A stretch of DNA of 64,000 bases, from assembly GCA_937911505.1 (NCBI GenBank), contig CALEMF010000061.1:1-64000 (forward strand), in the 5' to 3' direction. This DNA comes from an uncultured Cytophagales bacterium. GTDB lineage: Bacteria > Bacteroidota > Bacteroidia > Cytophagales > Thermonemataceae. Numbering within the stretch: the stretch's first letter is position 1; each line of letters opens with the position of its first letter. Made by a program: the position numbers and the translations under genes. The notes beneath the pieces were generated by a model. It worked only from the letters and a program-made list of their open reading frames with translations. It searched no databases and was not told where the DNA came from. Of the stretch, positions 1 to 9,620 are shown in pieces.

Positions 1-171
1 CCCTACTCACAGAACCCACTGTAATCATAGATAAGTTGCTCATAATAAAATTTTTACGGTTACATTAAATCTAACTATTTTTTTATAAAAAGCAAACGTC
101 ATACGACTTTGAAAAGTTATAAACAATCTTGTTTGAAAACAGCTTATGCATACAATATATGTTTACCTGCT

Positions 172-1074
172 ATGCTAAAAATCGCTTGGTCTCCTATATA
201 TGCCCATCCTTTACCAGAAGGGCATCGTTTCCCTATGATGAAATACGAACTTTTGCCACAACAGTTGCTTTATGAGGGAACTGCCACTCAAGAAAACTTT
301 TTTTCCCCTGAGCCCCTTACCGAAAAATACATCTTACGTGCTCACGAGGCGACCTACTGGGAGAAGCTAAAGCATCAAAATCTTTCCGCCAAAGAGATAC
401 GTAGAACAGGTTTTCCCCTCTCTGAACAACTCGTAGAGCGAGAAATTATTATCGCCCAAGGTACTATTCAATGTGCATTATTTGCACAGCAGTACGGTGT
501 TAGCCTCAATGTCGCTGGAGGTACCCACCACGCTTTTACCGATCGCGGAGAAGGCTTCTGTTTGCTCAATGATATAGCCATTGCTGCCTATTACTTACTC
601 GATCATCAACTAGCAGAACGCATACTGGTGGTAGACTTAGATGTACATCAAGGCAATGGCACTGCACAAATTTTTCGTCAAGAACCACGTGTTTTTACGT
701 TTAGCATGCACGGCGCAAAGAACTATCCTATGTACAAAGAAACCTCCGACTTAGATGTAGGCTTAGAAGATCAAACGACCGATACTACTTACTTAGCCTT
801 ACTTCAACAACACTTACCTAAACTCATAAAAGCACAAAAACCTGATTTTATTTTTTACCTTTCGGGGGTAGATATTCTTGCCACAGACAAGCTAGGTCGC
901 CTTGCTGTAAGCCAGCGCGGCTGTAAAGAACGAGACCAGTTTGTATTTGACCTTTGCAAGACACATCAAATCCCTGTAGCTGTTAGCCTGGGAGGTGGTT
1001 ACTCCCCTCGGCTTTATGATATTGTAGAAGCCCACGCCAACACTTTTAGAGTTGCTCAGGAAATATTTTTTTAA
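172..1074 (+). CDS. Histone deacetylase-like hydrolase (HDAC/AcuC superfamily)
   Basis: A 300-residue member of the arginase/deacetylase fold family, which uses a zinc ion to remove acetyl groups from lysine or small acetylated amines; the substrate here is unknown. Visible hallmarks are GGTHHAFTDRGEGFC near residue 115 (tandem His of the active site), DLDVHQGNGT near residue 155 (metal-binding Asp and His) and GVDILATDKLGRL near residue 230. No signal peptide, so cytoplasmic. The frame is open upstream to a TTG at 109, but the ATG at 172 (MLKIAWSPIY) matches the usual start of the family and removes an unrelated 21-residue extension. It precedes uspA by 75 bp with a separate promoter-like box between them, so the two are probably separate transcripts. 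Confidence 0.88.
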   Translation: MLKIAWSPIYAHPLPEGHRFPMMKYELLPQQLLYEGTATQENFFSPEPLTEKYILRAHEATYWEKLKHQNLSAKEIRRTGFPLSEQLVEREIIIAQGTIQCALFAQQYGVSLNVAGGTHHAFTDRGEGFCLLNDIAIAAYYLLDHQLAERILVVDLDVHQGNGTAQIFRQEPRVFTFSMHGAKNYPMYKETSDLDVGLEDQTTDTTYLALLQQHLPKLIKAQKPDFIFYLSGVDILATDKLGRLAVSQRGCKERDQFVFDLCKTHQIPVAVSLGGGYSPRLYDIVEAHANTFRVAQEIFF

Positions 1075-1088
1075 CAACTTTTTTTTAC

Positions 1089-1096
1089 TAAGTTTG
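1089..1096 (+). promoter_or_regulatory. Bacteroidota -7 box for uspA
   Basis: TAAGTTTG matches the TAnnTTTG consensus of Bacteroidota primary sigma factor promoters and lies about 50 nt before the ATG at 1150. No clear -33 TTTG element was found, so this is a motif match only. Confidence 0.4.
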
Positions 1097-1149
1097 GCTT
1101 ACGAGTGACCCAAAAAAGCCATTAAACGCATAAAATATTCAAACGCCCT

Positions 1150-2004
1150 ATGAAAAAGATACTCGTTCCTACAGACTTTTCAACGTATGCCAACAGCGCT
1201 CTACACGTAGCCATTCAGCTTGCCCAACGTTTCGAGGCAACCCTCATTTTAATGCACAACATAGAGGCCGTATCAGGTGCGCTCATCGCCCCTTCTAGCC
1301 TCAGCATCGACAATACGATGCTAGACAGTGAGTTGATTCTTAACTTTACCGAAAACACCAAACGCAAACTTGCCGAACAGCTCAGTGAGCAAGACTTGTC
1401 AAACGTAGCAGTAGAATACGTGGTAGAAATCGGTAAGCTTTATCCCTCTATTTTAGAAGTGATTAAGGAAATGAACGTAGACTTAGTTGTTATGGGTACG
1501 AAAGGTGCTTCAGGTTTAGAGGAGTTCGTGATTGGTTCTAATACCGAAAAAGTAGTACGTAATGCCCCTTGTCCAGTACTTGCTGTGAAAAATAGGCCTA
1601 CTGGTTGGCAAATGAAGGATATTGTTTTTGCCACTAACCTAGAAGAAGACCAGCTCTATGCTACTGCTAAATTGAAAGTGTTTCAGACTCTTTTTGAGGC
1701 ACATCTCCATATTCTGCGTGTCAATACACCTTCCAGCTTTATCACTTCTAGAGAGGCGGAGGAAAAATTCACAGCCTTTGCCCATAAATACCAAATAGAA
1801 AATTATTCGACCCATCTCTACGCAGCACTTAATGAAGAAATAGGCATTATCGAGTTCGCTGCGCTCAAAAAGGCTGATATGATCGCCTTGGCCACCCACC
1901 AAAGAAAGGGGCTTTCTCATTTATTATTAGGTAGTATTGCAGAAGACGTCGTTAACCAAGCCCAACGCCCAGTACTAACCTTCAATAACAAGGCAAGCAA
2001 GTAG
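1150..2004 (+). CDS. Universal stress protein, tandem Usp domains
   Basis: A 284-residue cytoplasmic protein made of two tandem Usp (adenine nucleotide alpha hydrolase-like) domains, about residues 1-150 and 155-282. Domain 1 starts MKKILVPTDFS and has the nucleotide-binding-type stretch GTKGASGLEE followed by GS and a V-rich segment ending APCPVLAV. Domain 2 has HQRKGLSHLLLGS and ends RPVLTF. The G-x2-G-x9-G(S/T) style motif of ATP-binding Usp proteins is thus roughly kept in both halves. Tandem UspA proteins of this size are common in Bacteroidota and are induced under stress; the exact role is unknown. It has a promoter-like box upstream and a strong terminator downstream (2091-2125), suggesting a single-gene transcript. 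Confidence 0.9.
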   Translation: MKKILVPTDFSTYANSALHVAIQLAQRFEATLILMHNIEAVSGALIAPSSLSIDNTMLDSELILNFTENTKRKLAEQLSEQDLSNVAVEYVVEIGKLYPSILEVIKEMNVDLVVMGTKGASGLEEFVIGSNTEKVVRNAPCPVLAVKNRPTGWQMKDIVFATNLEEDQLYATAKLKVFQTLFEAHLHILRVNTPSSFITSREAEEKFTAFAHKYQIENYSTHLYAALNEEIGIIEFAALKKADMIALATHQRKGLSHLLLGSIAEDVVNQAQRPVLTFNNKASK

Positions 2005-2090
2005 CGTTCATTTAAAAGTTACATTTTATATTGGAAATTTCATAGATTATCTTTATATTAAGAAATATCATAGCTGGTTGAAGGATTTTA

Positions 2091-2125
2091 AAGACTTGTA
2101 GCATTTTTTGCTACAGGTCTTTTTC
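2091..2125 (+). terminator. Rho-independent terminator after uspA
   Basis: A 12-bp stem (2091-2102 with 2110-2121, one G-T pair), a 7-nt loop and a following T run at 2120-2124. It lies 87 bp after the uspA stop. Confidence 0.8.
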
Positions 2126-2130
2126 CTTGC

Positions 2131-2138
2131 TATCTTCG
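2131..2138 (+). promoter_or_regulatory. Possible -7 box for the GNAT gene
   Basis: TATCTTCG differs from TAnnTTTG at one base, sits just after the uspA terminator and 35 nt before the ATG at 2173. Weak evidence. Confidence 0.25.
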
Positions 2139-2172
2139 TTGAAATACCAGCAAATAGCCTCTTATCATCATT

Positions 2173-2718
2173 ATGCCAGAAGATTTCCCTACTTACCCTG
2201 CCGTAAAACTGACTGATCACACTACAATAAGCTTCAGAAGACTACAAGCGAGTGATACCTCTCTATTAGTAGATTTTTACGATCATCTCTCGGAAGAAAC
2301 GCGCTTTCTTCGTTTTCAATTTCATACAGAAGGTATGTCGCGCGAGAAAATATTTGCGTATGCACAACAGCTTACTGATATCGATCCTGAAACAGCCCTA
2401 GCTATTGTAGCGGTCTATCAGGAAGCGCAACAAGAAACTTTTGTGGGTGTAATTCGTTATGCCAAAGAAAACGTACAAGACCGAACGGCTGAATTTGCCA
2501 TTACTGTACGGGACGACTTCCAGCAAAAAAAGATAGGAACGCACCTGTTACACTTACTTATCGAAGAGGCAAAAAAACAAGAAGTAGATTTTCTTACGGG
2601 TATGATCCTGCCAAGCAATACAAGTGTAGTAAAACTGTTGAAGAAAGCAGGTGAAAAGGTAAGCTTCGCCAGTGAAGGCGTACAAACCCACGTACACATC
2701 GATGTTCGGTCAACCTGA
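2173..2718 (+). CDS. GNAT family N-acetyltransferase
   Basis: A 181-residue protein with a GNAT fold pattern: an N-terminal acceptor part (residues 1-90) with the DHLSEETRFLRF segment, a beta-4 strand FVGVIRYAKE, a following AEFAITVRDDFQQKKIGTHLL stretch carrying the acetyl-CoA pyrophosphate loop (QQKKIGTHL, a variant of Q/R-x2-G-x-G/A), and a C-terminal LLKKAGEKVSF segment. The DHLSEETRFLRF stretch resembles GNAT domains found in protein acetyltransferases of the Pat type, but this is a stand-alone domain. It probably uses acetyl-CoA; the substrate cannot be read from the sequence. The stop lies 17 bp before the Nudix gene start, so the two are probably co-transcribed. Confidence 0.82.
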   Translation: MPEDFPTYPAVKLTDHTTISFRRLQASDTSLLVDFYDHLSEETRFLRFQFHTEGMSREKIFAYAQQLTDIDPETALAIVAVYQEAQQETFVGVIRYAKENVQDRTAEFAITVRDDFQQKKIGTHLLHLLIEEAKKQEVDFLTGMILPSNTSVVKLLKKAGEKVSFASEGVQTHVHIDVRST

Positions 2719-2735
2719 ACCATTAATCCTAATTT

Positions 2736-3374
2736 ATGCATCAGTCTATTGAAAAATTGACACATCGCTTACAACAACCTTTGCCTGGGAAAGCTGCCCA
2801 AAAGAAAATGGCCGCTTCTTCTAGACAGTACGACTTCTCAAAATACCAACCTAACCGAAGAACGCGAGAAGGCGGTGTACTCCTTCTTCTTTACCCCCAA
2901 CAAGAGGAATGGTACTTCCCCTTAATTGTTCGCCCTACTACAGAAAAAGGAGTACATAGTGGTCAGATTGCCTTTCCTGGCGGCAAGCGAGAACCCGTCG
3001 ATGAGAGCATTGTTACTACTGCTTTGAGAGAAGGCTACGAAGAGGTGGGTATTGACCGTTCTTCTGTGCAAGTGTTGGGTCAATTAAGTCCCTTATTTGT
3101 TTTTGCTAGTAATTTCATGGTGTACCCTACGATTGCTTATACTCCTGAAAAGCCTGTGTTTACTATCAGCGACTTGGAAGTAGCTGAACTTTTAGAAGTA
3201 CCCCTCAAGCAGATTGAAAGTCAGCTCACCCCTAAAGAAACACTTATTAAGACAAAGCAAGGGTTAGAAATTCAAGCGCCTTATTTTGATTTTGAAGGGA
3301 AGGCCATTTGGGGTGCCACAGCGATGATGCTCAATGAGTTTCTAACTGTTTGGCGAGAAGTGAAGAAAATTTAA
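2736..3374 (+). CDS. CoA-type Nudix hydrolase (NudL-like)
   Basis: A 212-residue Nudix hydrolase. The Nudix helix is visible as FPGGKREPVDE followed by TALREGYEEVGI, giving the REx2EE metal-binding core at about residues 98-105. Upstream lies LIVRPTTEKGVHSGQIAFPGG, the extended motif seen in coenzyme A pyrophosphatases (NudL/PCD1/NUDT7 type), which cleave CoA and its derivatives to 3',5'-ADP and phosphopantetheine-containing products. This fits CoA turnover better than nucleotide sanitising, but other substrates are possible. The start ATG at 2736 lies 17 bp after the GNAT stop, consistent with a two-gene transcript. No signal peptide. Confidence 0.86.
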   Translation: MHQSIEKLTHRLQQPLPGKAAQKKMAASSRQYDFSKYQPNRRTREGGVLLLLYPQQEEWYFPLIVRPTTEKGVHSGQIAFPGGKREPVDESIVTTALREGYEEVGIDRSSVQVLGQLSPLFVFASNFMVYPTIAYTPEKPVFTISDLEVAELLEVPLKQIESQLTPKETLIKTKQGLEIQAPYFDFEGKAIWGATAMMLNEFLTVWREVKKI

Positions 3375-3417
3375 ACGATTTTCTTGACCCCGCTGTATTT
3401 TCTTAGTATGTTCCCTT

Positions 3418-3891
3418 ATGAGCATTACTAATGAGGCTTACTTTAGCCCAAGCGACCTACCGCAGAAGAAAATCATAGAGTATTTGCAGCAAGCGCAACA
3501 GCAATTACGTATTTGTGTATTTACCATTAGCGACAATATGATTACGGAGGCCATTGTACGTTGCGCACGTAAGGGTATTCCCGTACAGATTGTCACCGAC
3601 AATGATAAAACCTTTGACAAAGGATCTGACATTTGGGTACTCGCCAAAGAAGGTGGTATAGAGATCAAGGTAGATATGACAGACAACCACATGCACCACA
3701 AGTTTGCTTTGATTGATGACCTCTATCTCATTACGGGTAGCTACAACTGGACACGTTCGGCTGCCTATTACAACCACGAGAATATCTTCATGACCAATGA
3801 CGCGCAGAGTATTCAATTATTTCAAAAAGAATTTGAGAAGCTCTGGGGAAACCTCACTGCCTATGAAGTATTTATGCAAAAGAAGCATTAA
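3418..3891 (+). CDS. Phospholipase D-like (HKD) protein
   Basis: A 157-residue single-domain PLD superfamily protein. The one HKD motif is HHKFALIDDLYLITGSYNWT (about residues 98-117), where H, K and D are the catalytic set and the GSYNW tail is typical. The small size with a single HKD motif resembles Nuc/Zucchini-type nucleases and the C-terminal PLD domains of bacterial repair-associated proteins, which work as dimers; lipid activity is less likely. No signal peptide is visible at MSITNEAYFS, in contrast to periplasmic Nuc. The 3' end overlaps the start of the following lipoprotein gene by 29 bp, which suggests translational coupling. Confidence 0.8.
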   Translation: MSITNEAYFSPSDLPQKKIIEYLQQAQQQLRICVFTISDNMITEAIVRCARKGIPVQIVTDNDKTFDKGSDIWVLAKEGGIEIKVDMTDNHMHHKFALIDDLYLITGSYNWTRSAAYYNHENIFMTNDAQSIQLFQKEFEKLWGNLTAYEVFMQKKH

Positions 3892-5596
3892 ATGGAGTAG
3901 TATTCTCTTACTTCTTACCCTATCATTTACCAGTTGTTTACCCAAAGTACCTAAATATCCCTTTCAACCTGTAGAGGAAATTAATCAGGAAGCACAAGCT
4001 TTATCAGATTCCCTAGAGCAGTACATTCGCTTGTGGCACCAAGGAAAGGCACCTGCGCTATTACCCAAGCGACTACTACCCAAAGGATACGATACCAAGC
4101 GCTACCAACGCCTGCGCTTGGTAAAATATGAAGAGATTACTCCAGAACAAATCTGGGTAACAAGACCTGCGCACGAAATTAACTTTGACAGTCTTTACGG
4201 AAGTTTCCCCGACCCTCACTGTACTTATCTTGTATCACCTGTTCTATACGCCCCATTCGGTGCACAACTTATCATAGAAGGTGACTTTCCATACTGCCGC
4301 TTTTTCGACATACAAGTTTCTCCCTCTTTTTATGCCCACGAGTACCGCTACGACAAGTGGTCAGGAAAAGGAGAAGTCGCCCTGGTAGATGCTGACATTA
4401 TCCCCAAAGAAGGGCACGAAAACCCCTTTCTACCCAATGGAAATCGAAAAGCCAAGAACAGAGCTTACCAAGTAGTTTATGAAATGGCATTAGGAAATCC
4501 CTCTACACTCAATTAACGCCATCGCCCTCCCTATAGAGTGAAAGGTAATTATCGCTTCGGTAGCGGTATTCAGGTGCAAGGTCCTTGGGGCTTAGATAAA
4601 AAAAGTGGACACGGAAGAGGTATCTGGGACTTTGGGGATGTTTGGATACGGTACTTCGGCATCGATCACGGAAAAGTACCCAGCGCAGGGGTACAATTGC
4701 CCGAAATGTACTTACAACTCAAAACGGGCGAGCGATTTTTTATCACAGCCGACTATGAAGGGCTCCTCAAAGAATCTGAAACAACTATGCCCAATAGAAG
4801 CATAGGTAATAACGATCCCGCTTCTTACAATAACCATGAAACGGGCTGGGACAAGCAATTTGGTATTTTTCTGCAAATTGCCACTGGTGGTGCACAGGCA
4901 CTCTATAAAAATAAAGCTAAGGATAAAGCTTATATTCGTCAGCTAGACTTGGGTGTCAACGGTAGAGGTGAAAACCAGCCGATTCCTGCTTCCTATGAGC
5001 CACACGCTACGGGCTGTAACTACACGGACTATCTTACTACCGGTATGTCTATTAAAAAAGGAAAAGTATTTGTATTAACTGGTAAGCTTCCCACCTTTCC
5101 AGAAACACGTTCGGGTAGTGATACGTTTATGCCAGCAGAGTGCCGTTATTGGTCGATTACTACCTATGATGCAGCCTTTCCTTTCTCTAAAATAAGGGGT
5201 CTTGAAAATACTTCCGTTATGGATGATGAAATTGTGATTAATGAAAAGAGAGAATACATCATCGTCTATGCCCGTGCAGAAGATCGTCCTAAAAACGCAA
5301 CCAAAGAAAATGGGGTTACTTGGGTCGATTGGGGAAAAACAGGAACACAAGCCATTACGCTACGTTGGATAACAGTAAGCCCTGAGTGGGCGATGCCTCT
5401 TGCTCCCAATGAAGAGAACCTCCCTTGGTCGAAGGCTACTTGGACAGGTACTAATTACGATAAAAAACTTATTGGTAGTAATCAAAAGGGATTTCTGCAG
5501 GACTATCATCCTATAAAACACTACCTAACCAAGGAAGAATTTGAGGCTTTAGGTGATGCACTAAGTATAGAAAACTTACCCGCTTGGACAGAGTAA
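3863..5596 (+). pseudogene. Lipoprotein gene interrupted by an in-frame TAA
   Basis: A single reading frame of 578 codons is broken by one TAA at 4514-4516; the 7 codons after it and the rest to 5596 stay in the same frame. The N-part (217 residues) starts at ATG 3863 with a lipoprotein signal peptide, lipobox LSFTSC. The C-part (from GTG 4538 if reinitiated, 352 residues) has no signal peptide and starts mid-domain with GSGIQVQGPWG, then a tryptophan-rich body with YWSITTYD and DDEIVINEKREYIIVYA. I do not recognise the family; the first-to-second part join reads smoothly, which argues for one ancestral gene rather than two. Other readings are a sequencing error, readthrough, or two coupled genes. 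Confidence refers to the single-gene interpretation. Confidence 0.65.
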
Positions 5597-5666
5597 CAGA
5601 AGTCTTTTGTACAAACCTTTTCGTTCATTTTTAGGTTCAACCTGCAAAATCAACTGTTTTTTTACG

Positions 5667-5674
5667 TAGCTTTG
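5667..5674 (+). promoter_or_regulatory. Bacteroidota -7 box for lepA
   Basis: TAGCTTTG fits TAnnTTTG exactly and is 43 nt before the ATG at 5718. It also argues against the in-frame TTG at 5691 as the start, since that would leave almost no leader. Confidence 0.5.
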
Positions 5675-5717
5675 TAAACTGGATACACAGTTGTATCGCA
5701 GAACGAAATTATCTTCT

Positions 5718-7502
5718 ATGAAAAACATTCGTAATTTCTGTATTATCGCGCATATTGATCACGGTAAAAGTACACTGGCCGATCGTCTGCTAGAATTTAC
5801 AGGTAGTGTCACCCAACGTGAAATGAAAGCCCAGCTCCTAGACGATATGGACTTGGAACGTGAGCGAGGTATTACCATCAAAAGTCATGCGATTCAAATG
5901 AGCTACTTGTACGAGGGAGAAACCTATACGCTCAACCTGATCGATACGCCTGGACACGTTGATTTTTCTTATGAAGTATCTCGTTCTATTGCTGCCTGCG
6001 AGGGCGCACTGCTGATTGTAGATGCCTCACAAGGTGTAGAAGCACAGACCATCTCCAACCTTTACCTAGCCATAGAGCACGACCTTACAATTATTCCTGT
6101 ACTTAATAAAATTGATCTACCAGGCGCTAATCCTGAGCTGATTGCTGACCAAGTTATCGACCTCATCGGTTGTGATCCTGATGACATCATCTTAGCCAGT
6201 GCAAAAGAAGGGATTGGTATTGATCAGATTTTGGCGGCTATTGTACAACGTATTGCTGCCCCTACTGGGGATAAAGAAGCGCCGCTTCAAGCGCTTATCT
6301 TTGACTCTGAATTCAACCCATTTCGAGGTATTGAAGTAATCTTCCGCTGTATCAACGGTAGTATCAAAAAAGGGGATAAAGTAAAATTTATTGCTACAGG
6401 AAAAGAATACTACGCGGATGAAATTGGTGTACTCAAGCTGGAAAAAGAGCCTAGAGATATCATAGAGGCCGGGAATGTAGGGTACCTGATCTCAGGTATT
6501 AAGAATGCCAAAGAGGTAAAAGTAGGAGACACCATTACCAAAGCAGATAAATCAGGAGCAGCTATACAAGGCTTTGAGGACGTAAAACCGATGGTATTTG
6601 CAGGTATTTATCCTGTAGAAACCAGCGAGTTTGAGGACTTACGTGAAGCGATGGAAAAACTCCAGCTCAACGACGCCTCTTTGGTCTGGGAGCCTGAAAC
6701 TTCTGCCGCACTGGGCTTTGGCTTTCGCTGTGGTTTTTTAGGAATGCTTCATATGGAGATTATTCAGGAGCGACTAGAGCGAGAATTTGACATGACCGTT
6801 ATTACAACCGTTCCTTCGGTACAGTTCCTCGTTACTACCAATAAAGACGAGAAAGTCTGGATACAAGCGCCCTCAGAAATGCCTGAACCCAACCTAATTC
6901 AACAAATTGAAGAGCCTTTTGTAAAAGCACAAATCATTACCAAGTCTGACTACGTGGGAGCGGTAATGAAGCTCTGTATGGATAAAAGAGGGATTTTAAC
7001 CAACCAAGTCTACCTTACTACCGATCGTGTAGAGATGATGTTCGACATCCCGCTTTCTGAAATCGTATTTGACTTCTTCGATAAGTTAAAGTCTATGTCA
7101 CGCGGTTATGCCTCATTAGATTATGAGTTGATCGGCATGCGTGTCTCTACGATGGTAAAACTAGATATTATGCTGAATGGAGAGAAAGTAGATGCCCTTT
7201 CGGCGATTGTCCATCGCGATAAAGCCTATGAGTGGGGAAAACGACTTTGTGAGAAACTTCGTGAGCTACTACCACGCCAGCAATTCGAGATTGCCATTCA
7301 AGCCGCTATTGGGACGAAGGTAATCGCCAGAGAGACCGTGAAAGCACTTCGTAAAAATGTGATCGCGAAGTGTTACGGCGGAGACATTAGCCGTAAGCGT
7401 AAGCTTCTAGAAAAACAGAAAAAAGGTAAAAAGCGCATGCGACAAATTGGTACCGTAGAAGTACCGCAAGAGGCCTTTATGGCTGTGTTAAAGCTAGAGT
7501 AA
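5718..7502 (+). CDS. lepA: Elongation factor 4 (LepA), back-translocating ribosomal GTPase
   Basis: A 594-residue translational GTPase, the usual length of LepA/EF4, which acts on the ribosome during initiation and under stress. G1 is AHIDHGKST at residues 11-19, G3 is DTPGH, G4 is NKID, and the switch region contains [12 protein letters not shown]. Domain II follows, then EF-G-like domains III and V ([20 protein letters not shown]), and the LepA-specific C-terminal domain with [20 protein letters not shown] and [11 protein letters not shown], which separates LepA from EF-G and TypA. The ATG at 5718 gives the standard [16 protein letters not shown] start. Its stop codon abuts the stop of the convergent gene on the other strand with no space between them. 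Confidence 0.98.
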   Translation: MKNIRNFCIIAHIDHGKSTLADRLLEFTGSVTQREMKAQLLDDMDLERERGITIKSHAIQMSYLYEGETYTLNLIDTPGHVDFSYEVSRSIAACEGALLIVDASQGVEAQTISNLYLAIEHDLTIIPVLNKIDLPGANPELIADQVIDLIGCDPDDIILASAKEGIGIDQILAAIVQRIAAPTGDKEAPLQALIFDSEFNPFRGIEVIFRCINGSIKKGDKVKFIATGKEYYADEIGVLKLEKEPRDIIEAGNVGYLISGIKNAKEVKVGDTITKADKSGAAIQGFEDVKPMVFAGIYPVETSEFEDLREAMEKLQLNDASLVWEPETSAALGFGFRCGFLGMLHMEIIQERLEREFDMTVITTVPSVQFLVTTNKDEKVWIQAPSEMPEPNLIQQIEEPFVKAQIITKSDYVGAVMKLCMDKRGILTNQVYLTTDRVEMMFDIPLSEIVFDFFDKLKSMSRGYASLDYELIGMRVSTMVKLDIMLNGEKVDALSAIVHRDKAYEWGKRLCEKLRELLPRQQFEIAIQAAIGTKVIARETVKALRKNVIAKCYGGDISRKRKLLEKQKKGKKRMRQIGTVEVPQEAFMAVLKLE

Positions 7503-7922
7503 TTACTTGACAATCCACTCTACCGCGTCATCTAAGTTTTTAAAAACTTCTACTGGAAAAGAAGTCATCTTTTGTACAGTGCCTTGTAAATAATCACTTA
7601 TAAACTTCTTGATCCCGATTTTGGCATCAGAAATACCTGCAATCTTGAAGTCTGGGTCTTTGACCTTGTTCTTCAATTCAGGTAGCCATTTTACCACTAG
7701 CCAAGCACGCCCTTCCATGCTCGCTCCTTTACTCTGCGTTTGGTCTAAGGCTACGCCTACTGCCTTTTTTTCTACGGTAAACTTTAGTAATGTTTTGAAG
7801 GAGTGCTTGTACTCCTCTGTACTCCAACGACCGATTACCTTGAGGTAAACCACACGCGTTTTGGGTAAAAAATAAATCTCTGCATACTCTTCTTGTAGTA
7901 ATACTTCTGTTTCTATTTCCAT
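7503..7922 (-). CDS. Conserved hypothetical protein, possible STAS/SpoIIAA-like fold
   Basis: A 139-residue soluble protein that I cannot assign to a named family. It begins MEIETEVLLQEEYAEIYF, has alternating strand-like and helix-like segments (VVYLKVIGRWSTEEYK, AVGVALDQTQSKGAS, FKIAGISDAKIGIKKF) and ends FKNLDDAVEWIVK, a C-terminal helix often seen in STAS/SpoIIAA-like proteins of Bacteroidota. That resemblance is weak and is inference. There is no signal peptide or membrane segment. It is convergent with lepA, its TAA directly next to the lepA TAA. The gene is separated from the divergent folD by 142 bp, which must hold both promoters. Confidence 0.7.
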   Translation of the reverse strand: MEIETEVLLQEEYAEIYFLPKTRVVYLKVIGRWSTEEYKHSFKTLLKFTVEKKAVGVALDQTQSKGASMEGRAWLVVKWLPELKNKVKDPDFKIAGISDAKIGIKKFISDYLQGTVQKMTSFPVEVFKNLDDAVEWIVK

Positions 7923-8022
7923 GAGACAGCCCCTATTTTAGTTGTTTAATGTACCAATCTCAAACTTAACGTACAAGTTAAAGAATATTTATACAAAACG
8001 TGTATATTTTTAATTTAGCACT

Positions 8023-8030
8023 TACCTTTG
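8023..8030 (+). promoter_or_regulatory. Bacteroidota -7 box for folD-queE
   Basis: TACCTTTG is an exact TAnnTTTG match, 34 nt before the folD ATG at 8065. No convincing -33 element is seen at 19-21 nt upstream. Confidence 0.45.
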
Positions 8031-8064
8031 AACTTTCTTACTTTAATACCTAAAAAAGTATCTT

Positions 8065-8949
8065 ATGGCTACATTATTAGACGGTAGAAAGCTTTCAGCT
8101 ACCATTCAAGAAGAACTGACAGAGGAGGTAAAAAAGTTGAAGGTAGCGAGCGGTAAAACACCTCACTTGGCTGCCATATTGGTAGGAAACGATGGTGCGA
8201 GCGAAACCTACGTAGCGAGTAAAGTGAAACGCTGTGAAGAAGTAGGCATTCAATCTACGCTGATTCGCCTTGAAGAAAATATTACCGAACAGACCCTGCT
8301 TTATAAAATTGAAGAGTTAAACGCCAACCCAGCCATTGACGGATTTATTGTGCAGTTGCCACTACCTACCCATATCTCTGAGCAACGGGTGATTGAGAAA
8401 ATAGATTACCGAAAAGATGTAGATGGTTTTCATCCGATTAATATTGGACGAATGGCTAAAAACTTACCAGCCTATATTCCTGCTACCCCTTTTGGCATTT
8501 TACAGATGCTAGAACGTTACAAGATCCCTACCAGTGGTAAGCACTGCGTAGTCATTGGAAGAAGCAACATTGTGGGCTCTCCTATGAGCATCCTGATGGC
8601 ACGCAATACCTCAGTGGGCAACTGTACTGTGACACTTTGCCACAGTCGTACCCAAAACCTATCTGATTACACAAAAAAGGCTGATATTATTATCATTGCC
8701 CTAGGGAAACCAGCATTTCTTACAGCGGATATGGTCAAAGAAGAGGCGGTGGTCATTGATGTAGGTATCACCCGTGTACCTGATAGCAGTAAAAAATCAG
8801 GCTATGCCCTTAAGGGAGATGTAAAATTTGAGGAAGTAGCAGAAAAAGCCAGTTACATTACGCCTGTACCAGGCGGTGTAGGGCTGATGACGGTAACTAG
8901 TTTGCTTTACAATACGTTATTAGCAGCAAAGAAAGAAATTTACAAGTAG
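8065..8949 (+). CDS. folD: Methylenetetrahydrofolate dehydrogenase/cyclohydrolase
   Basis: A 294-residue bifunctional enzyme of one-carbon metabolism: it oxidises 5,10-methylene-THF to methenyl-THF with NAD(P)+ and hydrolyses it to 10-formyl-THF. Family signatures are [16 protein letters not shown] near residue 50 (catalytic Lys), [13 protein letters not shown] near residue 93, the Rossmann loop [13 protein letters not shown] near residue 165 and [11 protein letters not shown] near residue 274. The last motif has Leu where many homologues have Pro. Length is normal. The next gene, queE, starts 3 bp after the stop in the same frame; the TAG separates two unrelated complete proteins, so this is an operon and not a broken gene. 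Confidence 0.97.
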   Translation: MATLLDGRKLSATIQEELTEEVKKLKVASGKTPHLAAILVGNDGASETYVASKVKRCEEVGIQSTLIRLEENITEQTLLYKIEELNANPAIDGFIVQLPLPTHISEQRVIEKIDYRKDVDGFHPINIGRMAKNLPAYIPATPFGILQMLERYKIPTSGKHCVVIGRSNIVGSPMSILMARNTSVGNCTVTLCHSRTQNLSDYTKKADIIIIALGKPAFLTADMVKEEAVVIDVGITRVPDSSKKSGYALKGDVKFEEVAEKASYITPVPGGVGLMTVTSLLYNTLLAAKKEIYK

Positions 8950-8952
8950 TTT

Positions 8953-9567
8953 ATGGAAGTGGTCACCCAGCAAGCGCTCCCGTTGATGGAGGCTTTTTAT
9001 ACCTTACAAGGCGAAGGCTATTACCAAGGCCAAGCGGCTTACTTTATTCGCTTAGGAGGCTGCGATGTAGGCTGCGTATGGTGTGATGTCAAAGATTCTT
9101 GGGATGCTACCCAACATCCTTTGACACCCATTGAAGCCATTGTCGATAAAGCCCTGCAACATCCAGCACGTCTAGTAGTAATCACTGGTGGAGAACCATT
9201 GATGTACGACCTTACCTCTCTTACCCAAGCCCTAAAAGAGGCAGGCTTTCAGATTAATGTTGAAACATCTGGCGCTTACCCACTCAGTGGACATTTGGAC
9301 TGGATCTGTTTCTCTCCAAAGAAGTTTAAAGCACCATTAGAGGAGTTTTTTCAAGCCTCTCACGAACTGAAGGTAGTGATTTACCACACCTCTGATCTTG
9401 CTTGGGCTGCTTCACTCGCAGCAAAAATGCACGATGATTGCACGCTCTATTTACAACCAGAATGGAGCAAAGCCAACCAAATGCTTCCGTTGATTGTTGA
9501 TTATGTAAAATTACATCCACGGTGGCGGGTTTCGCTCCAAACCCATAAATACATGGAGATTCCTTGA
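8953..9567 (+). CDS. queE: 7-carboxy-7-deazaguanine synthase
   Basis: A 204-residue radical SAM enzyme that converts 6-carboxytetrahydropterin to 7-carboxy-7-deazaguanine in the preQ0/queuosine pathway. The cluster-binding motif is CDVGCVWC (C-x3-C-x2-C) near residues 34-41, preceded by YTLQGEGYYQGQAAYFIRLGG, which is typical of QueE. VITGGEPL near residue 77 binds SAM. Short length and absence of a C-terminal extension fit the minimal QueE form. It lies 3 bp after folD and is surely co-transcribed; no other queuosine genes are in the window. The frame of the next ORF overlaps its end, but the likely start of that gene is 54 bp downstream. Confidence 0.93.
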   Translation: MEVVTQQALPLMEAFYTLQGEGYYQGQAAYFIRLGGCDVGCVWCDVKDSWDATQHPLTPIEAIVDKALQHPARLVVITGGEPLMYDLTSLTQALKEAGFQINVETSGAYPLSGHLDWICFSPKKFKAPLEEFFQASHELKVVIYHTSDLAWAASLAAKMHDDCTLYLQPEWSKANQMLPLIVDYVKLHPRWRVSLQTHKYMEIP

Positions 9568-9620
9568 TATTACTATGGGTTTCTACTAAATTAAAGTTTG
9601 GTCATCACGATTTTATCTGT

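Noticed and set aside
109..171. TTG start giving 21 more residues on the deacetylase-like protein
   Set aside because: The extra segment has no family character, and the ATG at 172 starts the conserved domain directly.
8947..8955. folD and queE in the same frame separated by TAG and 3 bp
   Set aside because: Looks like another interrupted gene, but both proteins are complete and unrelated, with normal starts and ends; it is just a tight operon.
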